Below, in pieces: positions 8,425-16,203 of a DNA stretch of 64,000 bases. The notes beneath the pieces were generated by a model that was not told the DNA's origin, did not search any database, and saw only the letters and a list, made by a program, of their open reading frames with translations. Source of the DNA: Bergeyella sp. GTDB lineage: Bacteria; Bacteroidota; Bacteroidia; Flavobacteriales; Weeksellaceae. Within the stretch, counting starts at the first letter, position 1. Every line of letters begins with the position of its first letter. Location of the stretch: positions 1 through 64,000 of the forward strand of contig SZYB01000002.1 in NCBI GenBank assembly GCA_030263285.1, read 5' to 3'. The position numbers were made by a program, and so were the translations under genes.

Positions 8425-10899
8425 TCATACCTTATCGTATAATTTCTTCAGCCTGTTTCTTACCCTAATCAATAAAGGTTCTTTATAGTTTTTATCTTCC
8501 TCAAAATAGCCATAACCGTAGCCGTAGCCGTAGCCATAACCATAGCCTTTATTGGATTGATAATCATTGTACACTAATCCCAAATTCTTAACCTCGCCGT
8601 TGAAGTACTTTTCTGAAACCATCTTCAGCATATACTTCTCTGTATACTCATGTCGAACTACATATATGTTGGCATCGGTATACTTCATAAGTTCAAAAGA
8701 ATCTGCCACAAGTCCTACAGGCGGGGAATCCAGAATAATAAAATCATACAACTCCCGAAGTTTATTTATAAGATCCACATTTTTCTGAGACATGAGAAGC
8801 TCTGAAGGATTGGGTGGGATAGGACCAGAGGTGATAACATTCAACGTAGGTATTTTGGTCTTATTGATAATTTCTTCCAGCCCCACCTCACCGGTAAGAT
8901 AAGTAGACACTCCATATTTGTTGTCTACCTTAAAATCTCCAAAAATTTTGGGTTTTCTCAGATCCATCCCTACAAGAATGGTCTTCTTACCACTCAAACC
9001 CAAAACAGAAGCGATGTTGATGGAAGTAAAGGTTTTTCCCTCTCCTCCCACCGAAGAATTTACCAGAATCACTTTACTCCTGCCCTCCCCCTCATTATAT
9101 AAAAATCTCAAATTGGCTCGAATTCCTCTAAACGCCTCAGAAATAGAGGATTTAGGTTGCTCCAAGACAACTAAATTATTACGATGATTGCTTTTACCGA
9201 TAACCCCCAAGAGAGGAATCTTTGTCACCTCCACCAGCTCTTTTACATTTCTTACTTTGGTATCCAAAAAAGTAAGGACAAAAATAAATAAAGCAGGGAT
9301 CATCATAAGCCCCCCTATAATGATCAACTGGTTTTTCAGAATATCGGGAGCTATGGGAGGCTGACCCAAATTCTTCGCCTTATCTATAACTACCAAATCG
9401 GACTTGCTGGTAGCAATTCTCATTTCTGTTTCGGCCTTTTTAGAAAGCAAAAGGTTATAAGTAGACTCTATGATACTATACCCTCTTTCTATCTCCAGAA
9501 GCTCTCTTCTATTTTTAGGAAGACTTTCCAGAGAAAATTCGGCTTTAGCCAGCTGATCATTGATGTTAGAAAGTTCTTTCTGGTATATTTTTAAATAAAA
9601 ATTTAAACTCCCATCTATCTCTTCTCTCATATCTCCTATGAGCCGGTTTACTTCTTTTATTGGTTCTGAGGCAGAAGTATAGATGTTTAAAAATTCTCTT
9701 TTCTTTATCAAAAGAGTTTTGAGTTCGGATATACGGGCGCCAAAAGCGGCATCCTCTATACCTGCAACTTTCAGATTGACGATTTGATCCAAACGGGAAG
9801 AAATAACAGAGCTCCGGATACTGGAAAGCGCTTTCATATTTTCTGTCAAAAGCACTTTTCTCTTTTCTAAATCCCCAATTTCATTAATAAGAGGAGATAA
9901 TCCTTCAGAAAAAGGAAACATCTGGGCTATTTTATCTTTTTTCTGCCCGACAGAATCAAGTTTTTGTTTTACAATCTCCAGATTTGCTGTAATATACTTT
10001 ACCGTATTTCTATCCACTATATTCTCGTCTTCCAGCCGTTTCTTTATAAGAGCCTCAACCGTAGTATTAAGGAATTGTACAGTTTCATCAAGGTTAAAAC
10101 CACTTTTCGATATATATATGATACTCGGCAACTCATCGTCCGAAGTCACCTTTACACTAGAAACGATGGAATTTACTGACTGATTTATCGTGGAAAGCTC
10201 TACAAAAATCTTATCTTGTTTCCCCCTGGGGTTTGAGGTATTATTCAAAAGCCTAAACCTATAATTGGGAGAAGTAAACCATTCTCCTATCCGTACAATT
10301 CTGTTTTCCGGCATGCGGTAAGGAGAAATTATTTCAAACCCTTCTGTTTTATAGTTATACAACCTGGTATTTGATGAGTTTTGAGGAAAAATAACTTCAT
10401 ATTTGTCTCCTCCCTTAAAAACTAATTCTATTGGCGTATCCACCTGTTGAAGATGGCTTTCATCTACCTCCAAAAACACAGGAGAGTCATGCTTATCCAA
10501 GTAAGTTTTTCTGATAAGACTTCTGGTAGAATAATTGACATAAAGTCCCAAATTTTTTACCAAATACTCATTATGCGAACGGGACAGTATCATTTTTTTT
10601 AAAAATACCCCATCCTTACTAGAACTCTGTCCGTAAATAAAATTAATAGATTGATTAGGAGTAAAATAACTCGCAGCATTGCTGGAAATACTCAGAGATA
10701 AACTACTGGCATAAATACGCTGTGCATAATATTTACTATAGCATATAGAAATCACGTACCCCAAGGAAAACATCGTGACAAACCAATACCAGTTTTTAAT
10801 AAGCTTTTTTAAGAAGAATTCTGGATCAAACAATACAAAATATCCTATATCTTCCTTTTTGGAGTTTTCTTCCTTTTTTTTTCGAGAGGCGGGAATCAT
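8425..10899 (-). CDS. Wzc-like polysaccharide co-polymerase / tyrosine autokinase
   Basis: 824 residues from the ATG at 10899, which lies one base after the stop of the upstream export gene; the longer frame overlaps that gene and is rejected. A Wzz-type chain length domain has a first transmembrane segment near residues 35-55 and a long coiled coil at about 330-500. A second membrane segment (LIIIGGLMMIPALFIFVL) leads into a cytoplasmic BY-kinase domain. That domain has Walker A SVGGEGKT (about residue 615), Walker A' LVGMDLRKP and Walker B IILDSPPVG. The tail has seven consecutive Gly-Tyr pairs (8506-8547) before FEEDKNYKEP, a Tyr cluster for autophosphorylation. It controls polymer length and export with the Wza-like partner encoded just upstream. 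Confidence 0.92.
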   Translation of the reverse strand: MIPASRKKKEENSKKEDIGYFVLFDPEFFLKKLIKNWYWFVTMFSLGYVISICYSKYYAQRIYASSLSLSISSNAASYFTPNQSINFIYGQSSSKDGVFLKKMILSRSHNEYLVKNLGLYVNYSTRSLIRKTYLDKHDSPVFLEVDESHLQQVDTPIELVFKGGDKYEVIFPQNSSNTRLYNYKTEGFEIISPYRMPENRIVRIGEWFTSPNYRFRLLNNTSNPRGKQDKIFVELSTINQSVNSIVSSVKVTSDDELPSIIYISKSGFNLDETVQFLNTTVEALIKKRLEDENIVDRNTVKYITANLEIVKQKLDSVGQKKDKIAQMFPFSEGLSPLINEIGDLEKRKVLLTENMKALSSIRSSVISSRLDQIVNLKVAGIEDAAFGARISELKTLLIKKREFLNIYTSASEPIKEVNRLIGDMREEIDGSLNFYLKIYQKELSNINDQLAKAEFSLESLPKNRRELLEIERGYSIIESTYNLLLSKKAETEMRIATSKSDLVVIDKAKNLGQPPIAPDILKNQLIIIGGLMMIPALFIFVLTFLDTKVRNVKELVEVTKIPLLGVIGKSNHRNNLVVLEQPKSSISEAFRGIRANLRFLYNEGEGRSKVILVNSSVGGEGKTFTSINIASVLGLSGKKTILVGMDLRKPKIFGDFKVDNKYGVSTYLTGEVGLEEIINKTKIPTLNVITSGPIPPNPSELLMSQKNVDLINKLRELYDFIILDSPPVGLVADSFELMKYTDANIYVVRHEYTEKYMLKMVSEKYFNGEVKNLGLVYNDYQSNKGYGYGYGYGYGYGYFEEDKNYKEPLLIRVRNRLKKLYDKV
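8506..8547 (-). repeat. Seven tandem Gly-Tyr codon pairs in the kinase tail
   Basis: A 6-bp unit (GGC/T TAC/T) is repeated seven times without interruption and encodes the Tyr cluster of the Wzc-like kinase. The units vary only at third positions. Because each unit is six bases, gain or loss of a unit keeps the frame. Confidence 0.85.
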
Positions 10900-10900
10900 C

Positions 10901-11749
10901 TTATCTTCTTCTAAATAGCAATAATAAAGTAACCAGAGTCGTGATTGTGGAGGAAACAGCAATAAGACTGCTTCTAGGATCCTGTCCAAATCCATAAAAA
11001 CTCTTCGGTCTGGTATTCAGATATATAATATCTCCATTCTGAATCCAGTAGTACTTGGAGTTCATCAGATCTTTTTTAGTGAGGTTCAGATATACCGTCT
11101 TTACTCCTTCGGGATACCTTCTCTGCAGCATGACTTTACTTCTGTCTACCGTTCTGTTAAGTCCTCCATTTTTTGCTATGGCTTCCATAATATTGAGAGA
11201 CTGCGTATAAGAAATCTTTTCTCCGGTAACCCCCACCGTCTCTATATCCCCTAAAAGATAGTAGTGAATCCCGTCTATATTAAGCCTTACCTCAGATTTA
11301 CCCTTTAAAAAGTTCTCGTCAACTCTGTTCTGAATTTCTGCACTTATAGCTGCAACCGTTCTTCCCTCCGCCTTTATATATCCCACACCGATAATGTAAA
11401 TATCCCCATTTTCATTTACCTTAATTCCGTCAAAATAAAAGCTAGAACTTTCAGCACCTTGTACTGTATTTCCTCTGGATATCCTACCTCCGGTTGCCAT
11501 TCTGCTTCCTGCCGATATTTGATCTCCGGGCGCATTATACCTTGAATAAAACTGTGCCGCATCCCCTTTAGAAGTAGTTATAATATTGAGATTGAACATG
11601 TCATTTTTAGTCACCTTATAATCTTCCATATTATAGGAGACCAAATTCTTGTCGTCCGGGGATATATCCTGAAAATATCTGACATCTTTAGTGGATAAAC
11701 AGGACAAAATAGAAATTGACACAAAAAACAAACAGATAAATCTTACCAT
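10901..11749 (-). CDS. Wza-like polysaccharide export outer membrane lipoprotein
   Basis: 282 residues. The start MVRFICLFFVSISILSC ends in a lipobox (ILSC), so the protein is lipid-anchored. The polysaccharide export domain follows (DYKVTKNDMFNLNIITTS), then an SLBB-like region (YYLLGDIETVGVTGEKISYT) and LMNSKYYWIQNGDIIYLNTR. A C-terminal hydrophobic stretch (LIAVSSTITTLVTLLLLF) ends in RRR. Such proteins form the outer-membrane channel for capsule or exopolysaccharide. It is next to the Wzc-like kinase (1-base gap) and 20 bases after the initiating transferase. Confidence 0.92.
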   Translation of the reverse strand: MVRFICLFFVSISILSCLSTKDVRYFQDISPDDKNLVSYNMEDYKVTKNDMFNLNIITTSKGDAAQFYSRYNAPGDQISAGSRMATGGRISRGNTVQGAESSSFYFDGIKVNENGDIYIIGVGYIKAEGRTVAAISAEIQNRVDENFLKGKSEVRLNIDGIHYYLLGDIETVGVTGEKISYTQSLNIMEAIAKNGGLNRTVDRSKVMLQRRYPEGVKTVYLNLTKKDLMNSKYYWIQNGDIIYLNTRPKSFYGFGQDPRSSLIAVSSTITTLVTLLLLFRRR

Positions 11750-11769
11750 TTTCTTTTTTTTCTTTAAAA

Positions 11770-12879
11770 CTAATTTTTTCTCATTTTCTTTATTATGTCG
11801 GGCAAATAGGCTCCAAAAAAGCCCAAAGATAAAATCACCACCAAGAGAGTCGTATTTTCCAGATGTCTTAAGAAATAAGCAACTAAAACAACAAAAACAT
11901 AATAAACCAGAATATAGAAAGTTGACATTCTATGAGAGAGTCCCAAAGTCAATAATTTATGATGAATATGACTCCTGTCGGCCTCAAAGGGCAATCTTTT
12001 TTGACGTAACCTTACAATAATAACATTGAGAGTATCTATAATGGGCAAAATAAGAATAGCCATAGAGATAATAGGAGCGGACATAAGATGGTACTTGGGG
12101 GTTTCGACGTCTTTTTTGTTTATAAAAATATCAATAAAACAAAATGCCATAAAAGCAAGCAAAAATCCCAAAATCATAGATCCTGTATCTCCCATAAAAA
12201 TCTTTATGGATCTGTAATTCGAGAGATTATAGTGTAAAAAAGCCAACACAGAGGCCACAATAATCACCGATAAAATAACCAAAGGATAATAGTAGGATCC
12301 CAATCTGAGAAAACTGATTCCAAAAAAAAAGCTGGAGAGGATTGCATAACTCCCCGCGAGGCCATCGATGCCGTCTATAAGATTAAAGGCATTGATCAAC
12401 CCGACAAACGAAAAAATAGTAAAGGCAACACTTACGTAGTAATTCAGTTCGTAAATACCGAACAAACCAAACATACTTTTTATCCTGACATCCGAGCCAA
12501 TAACAGTCAAAAAAGAGACCAACACCTGCGCCAAAAATTTTTTTCTGACTTTTATCACTATTATGTCATCCATCACCCCCACATAGAGCAGGATAAGCAG
12601 AGAAGAGAACAAAAATTTATAGATATCAAAAAGCTCATAAGCAAAAATAGAAGCACAAATACCTATTGCATAAAAAATAGTCACCCCCCCCAGATTGGGT
12701 ATTTTGTTTTGATGGACACTGCGTTCTCCGGGAAGGTCCATCAAGTTTTTCAGTTTAGAAATTCTGATAATACTGGGAGTAGAATAAAAGCATATAAGAA
12801 AAGTGAAAATAAAACTCAGGATTATTTTCACATAAAAGGCAGAAATACCAAAATCAAAAAATGCTTCCAATCTGGTCAT
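11770..12879 (-). CDS. WecA/MraY-like undecaprenyl-phosphate sugar-1-phosphate transferase
   Basis: 369 residues from the ATG at 12879 (the longer frame uses TTG). About ten hydrophobic segments span the protein. Family motifs are PGERSVHQNKIPNLGG, GVMDDIIVIK (catalytic Asp pair), NAFNLIDGIDGLAG, MGDTGSM and the His-rich loop DRSHIHHKLLTLGLSHR. It starts a repeat unit by moving a sugar-1-phosphate, probably GlcNAc-1-P, to undecaprenyl phosphate at the inner membrane; the carrier is made by the nearby UppS. A G8 run (plus-strand C8 at 12684-12691) encodes part of NLGGV. Confidence 0.92.
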   Translation of the reverse strand: MTRLEAFFDFGISAFYVKIILSFIFTFLICFYSTPSIIRISKLKNLMDLPGERSVHQNKIPNLGGVTIFYAIGICASIFAYELFDIYKFLFSSLLILLYVGVMDDIIVIKVRKKFLAQVLVSFLTVIGSDVRIKSMFGLFGIYELNYYVSVAFTIFSFVGLINAFNLIDGIDGLAGSYAILSSFFFGISFLRLGSYYYPLVILSVIIVASVLAFLHYNLSNYRSIKIFMGDTGSMILGFLLAFMAFCFIDIFINKKDVETPKYHLMSAPIISMAILILPIIDTLNVIIVRLRQKRLPFEADRSHIHHKLLTLGLSHRMSTFYILVYYVFVVLVAYFLRHLENTTLLVVILSLGFFGAYLPDIIKKMRKN

Positions 12880-12891
12880 ATAACTCAACCT

Positions 12892-14022
12892 TTAAAATAG
12901 CACGTTCTCATATTTATTCATGGTAAAACTTCCACGGTCTCCATTCCCCTTTCCAAAATAGAAAAACATCGCAGAGAAATAGGCAAAAAAACCGTAATAT
13001 AAAATTTGTTTCATTCTTATCTCCACTGCATATACAATGCTAGGCAAACAGAACATCGTTAGAAAAAACATATAAACTCCGGGCAACCGAACGGCAAAAA
13101 TGCTGTTGGTTCTCATCACATAAAAAAAGCAAAGTCCGAATACCGCTATATTCCGCATATACTCGTACCACTCCACCTTTTTGCAGGCCTGATCATCAAA
13201 ACGCATGAGAATGATAATGTAAATGATTTTTACAATATCACCAAGTCCCGTCTCCAGCTCTGTACCGTAATACTTATCATTCACATACCCCGTATAGGCG
13301 GAGGAAACTTCTTCTGGACTGAGAAACTCAAAAAGACCTCCAAAAAATTTATATGGCTCTAAGGGAGAAATGAGGATAGAAAAAAGAATTAACCAAAAAA
13401 TTCTGTTACCGTTTAGGGGAATTTTTACAAGCCAGTACGCAGGCAAAAATACAATAGCGGTTTTGTGCATTCCTAAGGCGAGATACATAAAGAGGAGATA
13501 CATAAAGAGGTTTCTGCTCTTTATAAACCTAAAAGAAAACACACACATTGCAATCCCAAGTCCCTGCCTCATTTGCCCAGAATCTTCAAAAAACATTATG
13601 GGCATGAAATAAAAAAAAACTCCCAACATGGGATAGGCTATATTCTGATATAGAGTTATCAGCTTCAAGGAAACAGAAATAAGAGCGGCAACGAGAGTGA
13701 CAAAATAGAAAGGAAGTCCCAGATCAAAAATAATTTTATTAATCAAGACAAAAATCCATTCTATTTCTTCTCTTGATTTTCTGAAAAGGGCTTTATCAAA
13801 CACATCCTGGTATCCGGTATACATAGAAAAACCAACAAAAAGTTTTCTATATACCGGATAATCCGCCCCAACATCTAGCCTCAAGCCAATCACCACAACT
13901 AAAAGAAGCCAAGCAATGCAGCTAAATACGGGATTCTTTCTTTTTAAAATGAAAATCTCATGATAACTCACATATGCAAGAAAAACGAAAATAATAATAA
14001 AAGACCAATGGAGAATTACCAT
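12892..14022 (-). CDS. EpsG-family polysaccharide polymerase-like membrane protein
   Basis: 376 residues with about ten transmembrane segments. The N-terminal VVVIGLRLDVGADYPVYRKL matches the conserved R-x-x-x-G-x-D-Y-x-x-Y region of EpsG proteins. MRQGLGIAMCVFSFRFIKSR is the second conserved block. These proteins are thought to act as Wzy-like polymerases that join repeat units at the periplasmic face. The position between a glycosyltransferase and the initiating transferase fits this. The gene ends 13 bases before the transferase ATG. It is fairly AT-rich with no sign of damage. Confidence 0.82.
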   Translation of the reverse strand: MVILHWSFIIIFVFLAYVSYHEIFILKRKNPVFSCIAWLLLVVVIGLRLDVGADYPVYRKLFVGFSMYTGYQDVFDKALFRKSREEIEWIFVLINKIIFDLGLPFYFVTLVAALISVSLKLITLYQNIAYPMLGVFFYFMPIMFFEDSGQMRQGLGIAMCVFSFRFIKSRNLFMYLLFMYLALGMHKTAIVFLPAYWLVKIPLNGNRIFWLILFSILISPLEPYKFFGGLFEFLSPEEVSSAYTGYVNDKYYGTELETGLGDIVKIIYIIILMRFDDQACKKVEWYEYMRNIAVFGLCFFYVMRTNSIFAVRLPGVYMFFLTMFCLPSIVYAVEIRMKQILYYGFFAYFSAMFFYFGKGNGDRGSFTMNKYENVLF

Positions 14023-14123
14023 AAATCAGCTAATAATTCCTACAAAACGTTATCAAAAAACTGTGAGTATACTTTTATTTTTAGACAAAAACCCCCGCCA
14101 ACACAGAAAGAGAGCAAGTATAA

Positions 14124-15113
14124 TCAATAAAAATATCTAAGCCATCTATCAATACGCAAAAAGTAAGCCAAATAAAAAAATTGCTTTTTCACGGGCATGG
14201 AAAATAAATAATTTTCACCAAACCTTTTATATAATAAAATTTCAAATAAAGAAATCCCACGTTTCCTTAAAAAGGTATGCAAAGATTTTCTCATAAGAAA
14301 GTAGATTTCCTGATCTTTTACAAAAGCCAAGTAAGCGAGAAACGTATAAAACCCTTCAAGAATTAAAAACCCTCTTAATTCCTTTTCCCGGGAACGAAAT
14401 TTTGACTTTTTATAAACCATTTCAACTTCCTCTACTGCACGCAAAATATCCAAACCTTTTTCGGAATGGATTCTTGAGATAGAACTTTCACGCTCTACGT
14501 AATTGTACAAGTATTCCTGTGTATGTGAAATAACGTTACATTTGAGCAAAAGTATGGGGATAAGCTGTATATCCTCGAAGTGCATTCCCTTCCTAAATCT
14601 GTTTTTCTCAAACAATGTATTTCTGAACAATTTATTACAGGCAAAGTAGCTAAGATCGGAGAAGACTGAAAGCTCTTTTTCCAGTAAAATTTTTTCTGGC
14701 AAATGAGGGATTTGAGGAAGTAATTTTAGGAGATTTCCGTCTCCATCCACTTTCCTCAGATTACAGATCACCAGGTCAGATTGGTGGTTTTGGGAGAGAA
14801 AATACAATGTCTCAAACATGGTTTTTTCCACATAATCATCTCCGTCCACAAATCCTATATAATCTCCTTTTGCCAGCTCCAAACCAAAATTCCGAGCATC
14901 ACTCAAACCTCCGTTGTTTTTCGAAAAGCCGAACACTATAGCCGGAAACCTCTCCTGATAGAATTCTATGATTTGTAAAGATCCATCTGTGCTACCATCG
15001 TTTATCACCAGGATCTCTATATCTTCCAGCGTTTGATTCACAAGAGAATCCAAGCATCTGTGCAGGTACTTCTCCACATTATATACCGCTACTATAACAG
15101 TGACTTTTACCAT
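14124..15113 (-). CDS. Glycosyltransferase family 2
   Basis: 329 residues. The GT-A fold starts with VTVIVAVYNVEKYLHRCLDS, then ILVINDGSTDGS (nucleotide binding), KNNGGLSDARNFGLELAKGD and GFVDGDDYVEKTMFE with the DGDD metal-binding motif. The C-terminal part (HFEDIQLIPILLLKC) resembles capsule and exopolysaccharide transferases. The sugar donor cannot be told from sequence. It is the only ordinary glycosyltransferase in this cluster. It starts 4 bases after the arginase-like gene stop and is followed by 101 bases with no gene before the EpsG-like gene. Confidence 0.92.
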   Translation of the reverse strand: MVKVTVIVAVYNVEKYLHRCLDSLVNQTLEDIEILVINDGSTDGSLQIIEFYQERFPAIVFGFSKNNGGLSDARNFGLELAKGDYIGFVDGDDYVEKTMFETLYFLSQNHQSDLVICNLRKVDGDGNLLKLLPQIPHLPEKILLEKELSVFSDLSYFACNKLFRNTLFEKNRFRKGMHFEDIQLIPILLLKCNVISHTQEYLYNYVERESSISRIHSEKGLDILRAVEEVEMVYKKSKFRSREKELRGFLILEGFYTFLAYLAFVKDQEIYFLMRKSLHTFLRKRGISLFEILLYKRFGENYLFSMPVKKQFFYLAYFLRIDRWLRYFY

Positions 15114-15117
15114 AGAA

Positions 15118-16203
15118 TTAGGAAATTTTTCTTAAAAGTCGCCTGCTGAGTATGCCCTTTTTTGCAAGATCAAAATCTTCTCTACTGCAAGGAATACAGC
15201 TGGAAATGTCCTCCTGATCCCCGAAATACCACAGATTTCTGAAGGTATCCCGCCTAAAAGCAAGATGATTTTTATCCACCGGCACAAGGTAAGTCTCATA
15301 GTCTCGCTCTTTAGGATGAGTTTTTTGTATGCTTATCCCTTCTAGTAAGTGCCATAACATCTGAGCCAACAACTGGTGATTGAGAAGAGATGAAGAAGCC
15401 GGATTAAAGTTAAACAAACCAAAACATTTGAGCTCTTCACCCAGTCCCACTTCCTTCATATAAGCACATATTTCTCTTCTGTTCAATCCATTAACCTGCG
15501 GATGGATAGAAAAAGCATCAGAAAAAGACTCTACAGCATCACAATTTAGGGTAACAAGATCTGTTTTTCTCAGGAAAGGCTCCACTCGGTCGACGCGATG
15601 CATCATTTCGGTGAGACGTATCATCTCAAATCCCATTTCTTCTATGAGATTTACAGAATCTTTCTCATTTAAAAAATTCTGATAGCCCAAAAAACAAAAA
15701 TCTTTTAAGGAAAAATTTTTGGCACTAAAAATTTTGTGCAAAAAATTATCTTCGGTAATTTCAGAACCCGAATGAGACAAAGAAAGAACATTAGAAATAT
15801 GAGTATACCGTATATTTTTCTGATGAAAATTAAGAGCACGAAACAAAGAATAGGCGAGATCCTGACTTCCCCCCACAATTATGGGGAGAGTATTTTTATA
15901 AAAACAGAAAGAGAGTATTTCCTGTAAAATGACATGGGTATCGTTGAGCGTTTTTCCGGAAACAAGCAGCCCAAGATCACATATATCTCCCTCAAAATCC
16001 AGCTTTGAAAATTGATATAACTGTTGTCTTACCCGCTCAAAACCGAAATTGTTTCCAGCAAAATTTGCACCTCTGTATTCCGAAACAAAGAGCATAACAA
16101 CCCCATTTTCTGGAATCTCCGAAGAACAAACGATACTTCCCAGCTGCCACTTTTTTGAGGCAACCACTCCGTAAGGTATCACAAGATCCTTCAGGTTCAT
16201 CAT
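15118..16203 (-). CDS. Arginase/formimidoylglutamase-fold protein with missing metal ligands
   Basis: 361 residues. Gly-Gly-Ser in LPIIVGGSQDLAYSLFRAL replaces the GGDHS of ureohydrolases. HISNVLSLSHS stands where DAHxD is expected, and LVTLNCDAVESFSDAF where SxDxDxxDP is expected. So most manganese ligands appear lost, while the fold and the NGLNRREICAYMKEVGL helix region are kept. From memory, Bacteroidota carry such arginase-like proteins next to topA. Enzyme activity is doubtful and the true role unknown. Its ATG overlaps the topA stop (ATGA), implying coupling with topA; a second ATG lies at 16200. Confidence 0.8.
   Translation of the reverse strand: MMNLKDLVIPYGVVASKKWQLGSIVCSSEIPENGVVMLFVSEYRGANFAGNNFGFERVRQQLYQFSKLDFEGDICDLGLLVSGKTLNDTHVILQEILSFCFYKNTLPIIVGGSQDLAYSLFRALNFHQKNIRYTHISNVLSLSHSGSEITEDNFLHKIFSAKNFSLKDFCFLGYQNFLNEKDSVNLIEEMGFEMIRLTEMMHRVDRVEPFLRKTDLVTLNCDAVESFSDAFSIHPQVNGLNRREICAYMKEVGLGEELKCFGLFNFNPASSSLLNHQLLAQMLWHLLEGISIQKTHPKERDYETYLVPVDKNHLAFRRDTFRNLWYFGDQEDISSCIPCSREDFDLAKKGILSRRLLRKIS

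Noticed and set aside
8506-8547. CRISPR-like or satellite repeat
   Set aside because: The 6-bp units are contiguous, have no spacers and lie within a coding frame as Gly-Tyr codons.
10901-10995. Longer start for the Wzc-like kinase overlapping the Wza-like gene
   Set aside because: The ATG at 10899, one base after the upstream stop, gives a normal N-terminus; the extension has no family similarity.
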